From Firmicutes bacterium UBA3871 (GTDB taxonomy: Bacteria; Bacillota; Clostridia; Peptostreptococcales; Anaerovoracaceae), in contig DGGP01000092.1 in assembly GCA_002392265.1 (NCBI GenBank), forward strand, positions 1 through 13,248: a stretch of 13,248 bases of DNA, in the 5' to 3' direction. The position numbers and the translations under genes were made by a program. The notes under the pieces are model-generated. The model was not told the DNA's origin. It did no database searches and saw only the letters and a list, made by a program, of their open reading frames with translations. Within the stretch, counting starts at the first letter, position 1. Every line of letters begins with the position of its first letter. Of the stretch, positions 5,949 through 12,868 are shown piece after piece.

Positions 5949-6569
5949 CTATATGCGCCGCAAATTATAAACGTGGAGGCATATTCCAAGCCCAATCAAA
6001 AATATTGCAAGTACTATTAAACCTGGGGAGCCGGTACCGCCCAGTATCTCATTGTGGCCGAAAAGCAAAAAAAAGGTAAAAAATATCCAAACCATAGAAG
6101 GTAAAATGCGGCTTAGCTTTGGGGCTTCGGCAGCGTCCGACTCCTCCTGATAAAAGTAAACTGCACATGACAGTTCAACTGTAAACCAGATAGCTATCGC
6201 TATAATCCCCACACCAAAAGCATATGCACGAGTCAAGGTTCCGTCAAGGGCGCCTGCTATGAGCACGAGAAGCGGTATAAACTCACCGACTGCCAGCGAC
6301 TTCCACTGCCAGGTTGCCAGCATGACAGCTTCGCTTACCGGAAAGCACCTATAAGCAACCTCTTCCTCTCGGAAAAATTTTGGCATTTCCCGGTCAATCC
6401 ATAAAGAGGTTATAAACATGCTCATTAGGCAGGTGATGTCTTTAAAGTTCGCATTTCGAGAAAAGATGAACACCATCCATAAAAGCTCCAGTGCGAGGAC
6501 CACGCCAAGCCTAAAGAGCCCGTCCCGGTGCAGCTTAAAATACTCCAAATTCTTTTGTCTTTGATTCAT
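5949..6569 (-). CDS. ABC transporter permease-like membrane protein, last gene of the GntR operon
   Basis: The 206-residue protein has about six hydrophobic segments (roughly 21-37, 43-58, 95-109, 114-138, 156-172 and 182-201) and no catalytic motif, fitting an ABC-2-like permease subunit. I choose ATG 6569, nine bases after the ATPase stop, because AGGTGG lies five bases before it. A GTG at 6578 directly follows the upstream stop, but the likely ribosome site lies inside that extension. Being next to the ATPase it probably forms the transport channel with it and with the permease at 7333-8043. Sequence family was not recognised beyond general topology. No terminator is seen between its stop and the convergent peptidase gene. 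Confidence 0.72.
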   Translation of the reverse strand: MNQRQKNLEYFKLHRDGLFRLGVVLALELLWMVFIFSRNANFKDITCLMSMFITSLWIDREMPKFFREEEVAYRCFPVSEAVMLATWQWKSLAVGEFIPLLVLIAGALDGTLTRAYAFGVGIIAIAIWFTVELSCAVYFYQEESDAAEAPKLSRILPSMVWIFFTFFLLFGHNEILGGTGSPGLIVLAIFLIGLGICLHVYNLRRI

Positions 6570-6578
6570 TTCTTCCAC

Positions 6579-7301
6579 CTAAACCGCCTCTTCCCTAAGG
6601 ATATCCTTTATCGCCTCCTGCAAAGTTCCGCCGAACTCTGCGCGCAGCTCGTCGCAATTCTTGTACAGCGTAATTTTTCCGTCCTTTAGTACGCAGGCAT
6701 CGTCGAAAAGCTTTTCGATTTCGCTGATAAGATGCGTTACTATAATCATCGAGGATTCTTCACCAAAGCTGTCCAGTATTGCATCAATTACCACATCTCT
6801 TGCAACAACATCGATTGCACCGAGCGGCTCGTCCAAAATATAGAGCTTTGCTTTGCGCGCCATAGTCAGTGCAATTTGAGCCTTTTCTGCGGTTCCAAGT
6901 GATATCTCTCCGGAGCGCTGCAGAGGATCTACTTCAAAGCGTTCAAGCAGATTCAGGCACTTTTGCCTGTCAAAGTCATCGAAAAATCTTTCGTAAATAT
7001 CAATAATCTCTGATATCGACAGCTTCTCCGGAAGAGCAAGCTTCTCCGGCAGGTAAGCAACGTAGTTTTTCGTGATACATCCGGGACGGCTCCCGCATAT
7101 GCTGACCTTTCCCTCATAACCTCTGGTCATTCCTGCGAGTATTTTAAGCAGTGTTGTCTTTCCGCTTCCGTTATTACCGAGTAGTCCCACAATCCTTCCT
7201 GCAGGGATTTCTAAATTAACACCCTTCAGAACCTCACCGGTCAGGAAGGATTTTCTCAGGTCTTCAATTTTTAGAACTGTTTCTCTGTTTGTGTTTTCCA
7301 T
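6579..7301 (-). CDS. ABC transporter ATP-binding protein of a GntR-linked exporter
   Basis: The 240-residue ATPase has Walker A GNNGSGKT (42-49), Walker B LYILDE (153-158) with catalytic E158, a D-loop GAID (161-164) and the switch histidine H190 in IVTHLISE. The signature is SLGTAEKAQ (134-142) in place of LSGGQ, and the Q-loop region reads AYLPEKL (82-88) with no Gln at the usual place. Such drift is common in the YtrB/YxlF-like ATPases that accompany GntR regulators, which often have LS-x-G-M. It starts 31 bases after the preceding permease stop, with GAGG before its ATG, and ends nine bases before the next permease. It probably powers export or acts in a stress or antibiotic-resistance transporter. 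Substrate is unknown. Confidence 0.92.
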   Translation of the reverse strand: MENTNRETVLKIEDLRKSFLTGEVLKGVNLEIPAGRIVGLLGNNGSGKTTLLKILAGMTRGYEGKVSICGSRPGCITKNYVAYLPEKLALPEKLSISEIIDIYERFFDDFDRQKCLNLLERFEVDPLQRSGEISLGTAEKAQIALTMARKAKLYILDEPLGAIDVVARDVVIDAILDSFGEESSMIIVTHLISEIEKLFDDACVLKDGKITLYKNCDELRAEFGGTLQEAIKDILREEAV

Positions 7302-7332
7302 CTTATTTTCCTCGTATTCTCCAATTTCGCTT

Positions 7333-8043
7333 TTAATCGGTCATATATTGCTTCATTTTCCGGTAGGAAACATAAATTAAAGTCGCTGCAAGACAAAGGC
7401 TGACTATTATGGTGATCAGCATTTTTACGTGCATATTTCCGACAAAGAGACGCTCCGCTATGTCCGAGCGGAAGACAAACAAAAAGAGGATAATAAACGT
7501 GAAAAGCTTTTTTAGAGCAGCTTTAAGCTTACTATCTTTTTCTTTTTCATCCTTGTAATCAAAGGCTCCGTTTGTTAAAAGCGCTGCGGCTAAAAACAAA
7601 GCTCCGGAAAGAGCGCTTGCAATGTAGCAGGCAGTATCGGCTACCATATGCCTTGGCGTAACGACGAAGGATGCCACAATCGAATGGGCATTATAGTTTT
7701 CCGGAAGCATATCATAGATGACCAATGCTCCGGCGAGAAGTATGGTGTAAAAAGAGAACAACAGCATAAGTACTGTGAGCTTTGCGGCGAGGGTTTCTGC
7801 GGCTGTAAACCCAAACTGTCTGCAAAAGAGCATGTTTTTGCCATTGAAATTATCGGACGCAATACCTTGCACCGCATAGACCATTGGAAAAAGGGTAAGA
7901 ACAGTCATAAACGCCGTAAAGGATTGTGCAAAGTATATGATGGCGACTCCCAATATACACATGGCGATTGTTAGCATCACGGGAGTTTTCGCCAAGGCAA
8001 TCTCAAGCGCAGTGGCTTCTCCCAATCTCTTTATTTTATTCAT
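7333..8043 (-). CDS. ABC transporter permease, GntR operon
   Basis: The start is ATG 8043, preceded by GGGGGAAGAG, giving 236 residues; an upstream in-frame ATG at 8151 lies deep within the previous gene and has no reason to be used. The first eight bases overlap the end of the upstream gene, so translation is coupled. Six hydrophobic segments (about 21-39, 42-60, 89-110, 137-157, 177-192 and 207-225) are separated by a charged loop, DYKDEKEKDSKLKAALKK (162-179). This resembles ABC-2-type permeases of the YtrC/YtrD kind that pair with GntR-controlled ATPases. It probably forms a heterodimeric channel with the product of 5949-6569. Confidence 0.78.
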   Translation of the reverse strand: MNKIKRLGEATALEIALAKTPVMLTIAMCILGVAIIYFAQSFTAFMTVLTLFPMVYAVQGIASDNFNGKNMLFCRQFGFTAAETLAAKLTVLMLLFSFYTILLAGALVIYDMLPENYNAHSIVASFVVTPRHMVADTACYIASALSGALFLAAALLTNGAFDYKDEKEKDSKLKAALKKLFTFIILFLFVFRSDIAERLFVGNMHVKMLITIIVSLCLAATLIYVSYRKMKQYMTD

Positions 8044-9043
8044 AAGACTCTTCCCCCAATTTAATAAGTGCCCCACCGGCGTATGTGTATGTGGCAAGGT
8101 AGCCTTCTCCAAGCACATCGACTTCGCTGAATTTCCTAAGTAGGTCCTCAAGCTCCGGCTTTAAGCCCAGGTCGTGCAGCCGGTGCCACTTTGCTTCGAA
8201 CAGGCGCTTTTTGTCGGCCTTTGTACGTGACAGATTGGAAAAACTCCTGTATATGTCAGAGTTCCTCTTGTTGAGTGCCCACTTGGGAAAGCCCTCGTAG
8301 GTTTCGTCCTCATATTCGATATTCACTTCCTTCGGGGGAACCTCGTACCAATCGGTCTTTTCGCCGGTCAGTATGTTTAGGTCATATCTGTAACCGCCTG
8401 TCATGTCTTTGACATAGCACCAACCGTCATCCTCCGTAGTTTCGGTAAAGAATATATCTTCAATTTCGTATGTCACATCAGCCCCATTTGGGAACTCATT
8501 TTTCTTGGTAAGCTCACAGAGCTTTTCAAAATCGCGGTTCAGTATAACTATCTGCCTTTTCTCGTCGACTATCGTTCCGATGTAAGCAATTATATACTTA
8601 CCGTTTTCTGAGGCGTTTGCTTCGTTGCACATAAATTTCTTAAATGTCCCACCCTTTTTAAGCTCGTCCAAGGTAGTGACAAACGATTCGTCCTCTGACC
8701 AAACCATTACCACATCCGCATCCAGAGTAACCGTTGCAGGCCCGAAGATAACGTTGCCCTCCTTGTCCAATAAGAAGTCCTCGTATGAACCGCTTTTATA
8801 AGCAATGATACCCTGATCGCCGGGCTCTATTTCTTTGAAGCTCTCATACGCATTTAACTCGGTAATCACTTCCGCATACTGCCCGATTTCATCGAGGATT
8901 GAAGAGGCCTCTTCTTCGTCAAGCGGCACGCCTTTTTCAACCCAAAGTCCTTTCACATAGATTGCCAGACCAATTAGAAGTACGCACAAAAGTACTATAA
9001 CTATGATTGATAAAACAAATGGGTTTTTCTTTAAAAGTTTCAT
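8036..9043 (-). CDS. Membrane-anchored extracytoplasmic protein of unknown function
   Basis: The 335-residue protein starts MKLLKK and has one hydrophobic helix (about 9-30) not followed by a clear cleavage site, so it is probably a signal anchor with the rest outside. The exposed part is acidic and contains many short hydrophobic-alternating strands with Asp/Gly turns (for example DKEGNVIFGPA and NILTGEKTDW), reminiscent of a beta-propeller or WD-like repeat fold; this is only a pattern impression. It overlaps the repressor gene by four bases (ATGA) and the permease by eight, so it is a fixed part of the transporter operon. It could be an accessory sensor or substrate-capture partner. I recognise no family, and the canonical Ytr operon of Bacillus subtilis has no obvious equivalent in this position. 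Confidence 0.8.
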   Translation of the reverse strand: MKLLKKNPFVLSIIVIVLLCVLLIGLAIYVKGLWVEKGVPLDEEEASSILDEIGQYAEVITELNAYESFKEIEPGDQGIIAYKSGSYEDFLLDKEGNVIFGPATVTLDADVVMVWSEDESFVTTLDELKKGGTFKKFMCNEANASENGKYIIAYIGTIVDEKRQIVILNRDFEKLCELTKKNEFPNGADVTYEIEDIFFTETTEDDGWCYVKDMTGGYRYDLNILTGEKTDWYEVPPKEVNIEYEDETYEGFPKWALNKRNSDIYRSFSNLSRTKADKKRLFEAKWHRLHDLGLKPELEDLLRKFSEVDVLGEGYLATYTYAGGALIKLGEESYE

Positions 9044-9402
9044 TCTCCGCCCTTACCTCTCAAAAAATCTCCAAACTCCTCCGGGGAGAACCCCAGCGCT
9101 TTCATCTCTTGTGCGAAGCTTTCCGCAGCCTCTCTTGCCATGGCATGCCGCAGCTCCTCTATCGCAGCTTGATCGGCCGCCACATATCTGCCCTGAGCCC
9201 GTTCAGTTTCAAGGAGCCCTTCTCTTTCAAGATCAAGCAAGGCCCTCTGCACGGTGTTGGGGTTTACGCCAAACGTAGCCGCCATTTCTCTTACCGACGG
9301 AATTCGGTCGCCGGGCTTCAGTTCGCCGGAAACAATGGAATGCTTTACCGCATCCATAATCTGCACATATATTGGAATGTTTCTGTCCAAAAGCTTTTCC
9401 AC
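9040..9402 (-). CDS. GntR-family (YtrA-type) transcriptional regulator
   Basis: The 120-residue protein is the short YtrA type: a GntR winged helix (about residues 9-75) with PIYVQI, then GELKPGDRIPSVREMA, then GVNPNTVQRAL recognition helix and EGLLETERAQGRYV wing, followed by only about 45 residues of helix instead of a ligand-binding domain. Such regulators repress an adjacent ABC operon and are relieved by cell-envelope-acting compounds in studied cases. The start is GTG 9402, five bases after AGGAGG (9408-9413). It is the first gene of the operon, and a perfect palindrome over its promoter is the expected operator, so it should be autoregulated. The inducer is unknown. Confidence 0.93.
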   Translation of the reverse strand: MEKLLDRNIPIYVQIMDAVKHSIVSGELKPGDRIPSVREMAATFGVNPNTVQRALLDLEREGLLETERAQGRYVAADQAAIEELRHAMAREAAESFAQEMKALGFSPEEFGDFLRGKGGE

Positions 9403-9437
9403 GGGGACCTCCTTTCTGTCGGTAGTTCGATTTGTGT

Positions 9438-9467
9438 ATTACTGTATTAATCACTTAATACAGTAAT
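9438..9467. promoter_or_regulatory. Operator palindrome of the GntR operon
   Basis: ATTACTGTATTAA (9438-9450) and TTAATACAGTAAT (9455-9467) are exact reverse complements with four bases (TCAC) between them. The palindrome lies 36 bases upstream of the regulator's GTG and covers the -10 hexamer. This size and position fit a dimeric YtrA-type repressor that blocks polymerase binding. Confidence 0.9.
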
Positions 9468-9488
9468 CTCTTTTATTCTTTTTGTCAA
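9460..9488 (-). promoter_or_regulatory. Promoter of the GntR-ABC operon
   Basis: On the minus strand TTGACA (complement of 9483-9488), a 17-base spacer and TACTGT (complement of 9460-9465) form a promoter with a perfect -35 and a weak -10 lying inside the operator palindrome. Confidence 0.72.
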
Positions 9489-9574
9489 GATACAAAGGAA
9501 AAAACCTATTTTGACAGCAATATTTCGCATTACGCAACATCGTTTCGACATTTGAGAAAATTTTACGATTTTTG

Positions 9575-9595
9575 GGGCGAAAAAAGCCCTTTTTT
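9575..9595 (+). terminator. Weak hairpin with T-tract before the cyclodeaminase promoter
   Basis: GGGC (9575-9578) can pair with GCCC (9586-9589) around GAAAAAA, followed by six T residues (9590-9595). The stem is only four pairs, so it may be a weak terminator insulating the next promoter. The rest of 9468-9693 contains only the two promoters and no gene. Confidence 0.35.
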
Positions 9596-9596
9596 G

Positions 9597-9625
9597 TTGA
9601 AAAAGATTTGGCAGAGGGGTACATT
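9597..9625 (+). promoter_or_regulatory. Promoter of the formimidoyl transfer genes
   Basis: TTGAAA (9597-9602), a 17-base spacer and TACATT (9620-9625) match sigma-A hexamers at five and four of six positions. The leader to the start codon at 9694 is about 60 bases and ends with AAAGGAGAG. Confidence 0.6.
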
Positions 9626-9693
9626 ATTACTTGAGAAAAGCTTTACGCTGCACGAAATGAAAGTGGCGATTAAAACGAAAAGGAGAGCGAAAA

Positions 9694-10320
9694 ATGAAAT
9701 TAGTAGATATGAAGGTTACCGATTACCTTGACCTTTTAAAGAGTGACGCTCCCGCACCGGGCGGCGGCAGTGTTTCCGCACTTGCGGGTGCACAGGGCGT
9801 GGGCCTTTTTATGATGGTTTGCGACCTCACTACCGGCAAAGAAAAGTATGCCGCATTTGAAGCAGCATGCAGGGAAGCAAAGGAGAAGGGCGCAAAGCTC
9901 TTTACCGCACTGCACGACGGTATCGACAAGGACACCGACGCATACAACCTCATCGCCGCAGCATTCAAGATGCCAAAGGATACAGACGAGGCAAAGGCAG
10001 CGCGCAGCAAGGCTATCGCAGAAGCTACGCTTACCGCAACTCAGATTCCTTTCGACAACCTCACATATTGCTACGAAGGCCTCAAGATTGCATCAGGGCT
10101 CACAGACAAGACAAACCCTAACTGCGCATCCGACCTCGGCGTTGCAATACTGAACCTCTGGGCAGGCATGCAGGGAACGTGGATGAATGTAAAGATCAAC
10201 CTCCCGGGTGTAAAGGACGAAGCAAAGAAGGCTGCATTCCTCGCAGAGGGCGAAAAGATGATGGCAGAGGGCAAAAAAATCGCAGAGGCAAAGTACGAGG
10301 AAATCCTCGCAAAGCTCTAA
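9694..10320 (+). CDS. fchA: Formimidoyltetrahydrofolate cyclodeaminase (cyclodeaminase/cyclohydrolase family)
   Basis: The 208-residue protein is a stand-alone member of the family that forms the C-terminal domain of mammalian FTCD. It converts 5-formimidoyl-tetrahydrofolate to 5,10-methenyl-tetrahydrofolate and ammonia in the cytoplasm. The diagnostic N-terminal motif PAPGGGSVSALAGA (residues 20-33) binds the folate, and the rest is all-helical with the family's usual length (about 200-210). The ribosome site AAAGGAG lies about ten bases before the ATG. The formimidoyltransferase gene follows 88 bases downstream, so the two activities fused in animals are separate here but adjacent. Some clostridial relatives are described as methenyl-tetrahydrofolate cyclohydrolase (fchA) and may do that reaction, so the exact activity is less sure than the family; the neighbour favours cyclodeaminase. 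Codons are strongly biased to AAG, ATC and AAC, suggesting high expression. Confidence 0.9.
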   Translation: MKLVDMKVTDYLDLLKSDAPAPGGGSVSALAGAQGVGLFMMVCDLTTGKEKYAAFEAACREAKEKGAKLFTALHDGIDKDTDAYNLIAAAFKMPKDTDEAKAARSKAIAEATLTATQIPFDNLTYCYEGLKIASGLTDKTNPNCASDLGVAILNLWAGMQGTWMNVKINLPGVKDEAKKAAFLAEGEKMMAEGKKIAEAKYEEILAKL

Positions 10321-10408
10321 AAAGCAGAGGCTATAAATATATTCACATAAACATAAAACAATAAATCTATAAAGATATCACCGCTAAAAGGTAGAAAAGG
10401 AGAAAAAA

Positions 10409-11305
10409 ATGGCAGTTATCATCGAATCCATTCCTAATATTTCCGAAGGCAGAAGAAAGGACGTAATCGAGGCCTGCGTAGACCAGATCAGAAACACTCC
10501 GGGCTGCACTCTTCTCGACTATTCTTCAGACCCTAACCACAACAGAACAGTTATCACCTACATGGGCGATATGAAGGGCTGCGAGGAAGCATCCGTAAAG
10601 CTTGCAAAGAAGGCAGCCGAGCTGATTGACCTCACAAAGCATGAGGGCGAGCACCCAAGAATGGGCGCAGTTGACGTAATGCCTTTCGTTCCTATCAAGG
10701 ACGTAACAATGGACGAGTGCGTAGAGCTTTCCAAGAAGGTTGGCGAAAGAATCGCAAAGGAAGCTGACATTCCTGTATTCCTCTATGAAAAGTCCGCATC
10801 CGCGCCTCACAGACAGAACCTCGCTGCAATCCGTAAGGGTCAGTTCGAGGGTATGGCTGAAAAGGTAAAGGATTCGCAGTGGATTCCTGATTTCGGCGGA
10901 CAGAGAATCAACGCTACAGCAGGTGTTGTTGCGGTTGGTGCCCGTCCTGCACTTGTTGCTTACAACATCAACCTCTCAACCTCAGACCTCACTATCGCAA
11001 GCAACATCGCAAAGATCATCCGTCGTTCAAGCGGCGGCCTTGAGGCTGTAAAGGCTCTCGGCGTAATGCTCGAAGACAGAAACATCGCTCAGGTTTCAAT
11101 CAACATGTGCGACCACAACGCAACTCCACTCTACAGAGTAACTGAGCTTGTAAAGGCAGAGGCTGCACGTTACGGCGTACACGTAATCGGAACAGAGGTT
11201 ATCGGACTTTGCCCAATGAAGGCTCTGATTGACTCCGCAGAATACTATCTCCAGATTGAAGATTTCGATTTCGACAAGCAGGTTATCGAAAATTATCTCA
11301 TCTAA
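10409..11305 (+). CDS. ftcD: Glutamate formimidoyltransferase
   Basis: The 298-residue protein moves the formimidoyl group from N-formimidoyl-L-glutamate to tetrahydrofolate, releasing glutamate; this is the last carbon-transfer step of histidine degradation. It begins with IESIPNISEGRR (5-16), the family's N-terminal signature. EHPRMGAVDVMPF (81-93) contains H82, matching the catalytic His82 of the porcine enzyme. Length fits the stand-alone bacterial form (about 300). AAAAGGAG lies about seven bases before the ATG. The gene follows the cyclodeaminase by 88 bases with no terminator between, so they are likely co-transcribed, and a strong terminator follows. No hutH or hutU is present in the window, and hutI is only a remnant at 941-1084, so formimidoylglutamate must come from genes elsewhere or from another source. 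Confidence 0.95.
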   Translation: MAVIIESIPNISEGRRKDVIEACVDQIRNTPGCTLLDYSSDPNHNRTVITYMGDMKGCEEASVKLAKKAAELIDLTKHEGEHPRMGAVDVMPFVPIKDVTMDECVELSKKVGERIAKEADIPVFLYEKSASAPHRQNLAAIRKGQFEGMAEKVKDSQWIPDFGGQRINATAGVVAVGARPALVAYNINLSTSDLTIASNIAKIIRRSSGGLEAVKALGVMLEDRNIAQVSINMCDHNATPLYRVTELVKAEAARYGVHVIGTEVIGLCPMKALIDSAEYYLQIEDFDFDKQVIENYLI

Positions 11306-11325
11306 TAATCATATACTCGAGGAAA

Positions 11326-11366
11326 GACCCCGCAGCCGTTTTCAGAACGGAAAAGCGGGGCTTTTT
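11326..11366 (+). terminator. Rho-independent terminator after the formimidoyltransferase gene
   Basis: CCCCGC (11328-11333) pairs with GCGGGG (11355-11360), and an inner stem CCGTT/AACGG (11336-11340 and 11346-11350) caps it with a 5-base loop. TTTTT follows at 11362-11366. It lies about 20 bases after the stop and separates this unit from the kor genes. Confidence 0.93.
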
Positions 11367-11436
11367 CAAAATAAAAAAAGGACAAATTAGGTATTTGTTC
11401 AAATATTGTTTAAAAAGGCTTAAAAAGAAGTTAGTG

Positions 11437-11445
11437 TGCTATAAT
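11437..11445 (+). promoter_or_regulatory. Extended -10 promoter of the kor operon
   Basis: TGC-TATAAT (11437-11445) is a perfect extended -10 element. No convincing -35 lies at 16-18 bases. The leader to the korD start is about 65 bases and ends with GAGGTG. Confidence 0.65.
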
Positions 11446-11514
11446 GCATACGATAAAACGGTTAGAATTTTACCTTTTATAGAGAATCTGTTTTGTACAA
11501 ATGAGGTGTTTATT

Positions 11515-11715
11515 ATGGCAAACAAAAAACTTATGATCAACCCGGCTTGGTGTAAAGGCTGTGGTATCTGCGCCGAGTTTTGTCCAAAGAACGTTTTGGA
11601 GATTCAGCGTGAAAAAATCAGAATAGTTGACATTGAAAGCTGCATAGGCTGCGGACTTTGCGAACTTCGCTGCCCTGACTATGCAATCTGGGTAGAAGAA
11701 AAGGAGGAACAGTAG
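11515..11715 (+). CDS. korD: 2-oxoacid:ferredoxin oxidoreductase delta subunit (2[4Fe-4S] ferredoxin)
   Basis: The 66-residue protein starts at ATG 11515 after GAGGTG; a frame running back to 11395 spans the promoter and is not used. It has two full cluster motifs, CKGCGICAEFC (C13, C16, C19, C23, then Pro) and CIGCGLCELRC (C43, C46, C49, C53, then Pro), the arrangement of bacterial 2[4Fe-4S] ferredoxins. In four-subunit 2-oxoacid oxidoreductases this delta subunit passes electrons from the thiamine-diphosphate centre to external ferredoxin. korA begins one base after its stop, with AAGGAGG inside the end of korD, so the genes are coupled. Substrate choice (2-oxoglutarate or branched-chain 2-oxoacids) cannot be decided from this subunit. 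Confidence 0.92.
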   Translation: MANKKLMINPAWCKGCGICAEFCPKNVLEIQREKIRIVDIESCIGCGLCELRCPDYAIWVEEKEEQ

Positions 11716-11716
11716 G

Positions 11717-12868
11717 ATGGCAGAACGTTTTGCATTATTACAGGGCAATGAAGCCTGCGTAGAAGGTGCTATTACCGCCGGAATGAGATTCTACTCCGGT
11801 TATCCTATCACACCTTCCACAGAAATCGCTGAAGGCAGTGCAGTAAGGCTTCCACAGGTGGGCGGCAAGTTCGTTCAGATGGAAGACGAAATCGGCGGAA
11901 TCGCTGCTGCAATCGGCGCATCGGTAGTCGGCGCAAAGTCGATGACAGCAACATCCGGTCCGGGATTCTCCTTAAAGCAGGAAAACATCGGTTATGCTGC
12001 ACTTGCTGAAATTCCGGTAGTAGTTGTTGATGTACAGAGATCCGGTCCTTCAACAGGACTTCCTACCAGCCCTTCACAGGGTGATGTGATGCAGGCTCGC
12101 TGGGGAACTCACGGAGACCATCCGGTTATCGCAATTTCACCTTGCTCTGTACAGGATACTTATTTCCAGACAATTCGCTGCTTCAATCTGGCAGAAAAGT
12201 ACAGAACACCGGTTATTCTCCTGATGGACGAAATCGTCGGCCACATGAGAGAGGGTATAGAGCTCGTTCCTGCCGAAGAGCTTCCTGAAGAGTTCAAGAT
12301 TGTAAACAGAGACAACAATATGGTAGACGGAAAGCCTTATGCTTGCGCAAAGGGCGAATATGTACCTCATCAGCCACCTTTCGGCACAGGTACCCGTTAC
12401 AACATCACAGGACTTTACTCCAATGAGTACGGCTTCCCTACAAACGATAATTCCATCGCTCACGCAAAGGCAACGAGAATCATGGAAAAGATCGAAAAGA
12501 ATCTTGATGATATCCTCGACTACGAAGAAGAAAACCTCGACGATGCTACAGTTGCAATCGTTTGCTACGGCGGAACTACCAGAGCAACGATGGAAGCTGT
12601 TGCACAGCTCAGAGACCAGGGCGTAAAGGTCGGCATGTTCAGACCTGTTACCGTATGGCCTTTCCCGGAGCAGAGACTCAAGGAAATCGCAAAGAAGGTA
12701 AAGACAGTCCTCGTTGTAGAGCACAACTACGGACAGCTCGTAGAAGAAGTTGAAAAAGTCGTAAAGGGCGCCGCTAAAGTAGAGTTCCTCGGAAAGTGGG
12801 ACGGAACTACCATCACGCCTGCTCAGATCATTAACAAGGTCAAGGAGGTAAGCAAGAATGCCAAGTAA
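11717..12868 (+). CDS. korA: 2-oxoacid:ferredoxin oxidoreductase alpha subunit
   Basis: The 383-residue protein is the alpha subunit of a KorA/VorB-type 2-oxoacid oxidoreductase, which splits a 2-oxoacid with coenzyme A to acyl-CoA, CO2 and reduced ferredoxin. Visible marks are GNEACVEGA (10-18), GYPITPSTEIAE (28-39), VQMEDEIGG (53-61), TATSGPGFSLKQE (77-89) and VQRSGPSTGLPT (106-117), all typical of the pyrimidine-binding domain I and its active-site loops. Length fits the family (about 350-390). ATG 11717 follows AAGGAGGA. The end overlaps korB by 11 bases. Glutamate made by the neighbouring formimidoyltransferase can yield 2-oxoglutarate, a possible substrate, but branched-chain 2-oxoacids are equally possible in an amino-acid fermenter. 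Confidence 0.94.
   Translation: MAERFALLQGNEACVEGAITAGMRFYSGYPITPSTEIAEGSAVRLPQVGGKFVQMEDEIGGIAAAIGASVVGAKSMTATSGPGFSLKQENIGYAALAEIPVVVVDVQRSGPSTGLPTSPSQGDVMQARWGTHGDHPVIAISPCSVQDTYFQTIRCFNLAEKYRTPVILLMDEIVGHMREGIELVPAEELPEEFKIVNRDNNMVDGKPYACAKGEYVPHQPPFGTGTRYNITGLYSNEYGFPTNDNSIAHAKATRIMEKIEKNLDDILDYEEENLDDATVAIVCYGGTTRATMEAVAQLRDQGVKVGMFRPVTVWPFPEQRLKEIAKKVKTVLVVEHNYGQLVEEVEKVVKGAAKVEFLGKWDGTTITPAQIINKVKEVSKNAK

Noticed and set aside
8044..8151. 36-residue N-terminal extension of the permease
   Set aside because: It lies wholly within the upstream gene, while ATG 8043 has a purine-rich ribosome site and gives a normal permease N-terminus.
9003..9450. Two overlapping plus-strand frames opposite the GntR regulator
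   Set aside because: They are antisense to a well-defined winged-helix gene and their translations are low-confidence, without motifs.
12137..12724. 195-codon minus-strand frame inside korA
   Set aside because: Shadow of a conserved, highly biased coding gene; Cys/Leu-rich translation with no known domain.
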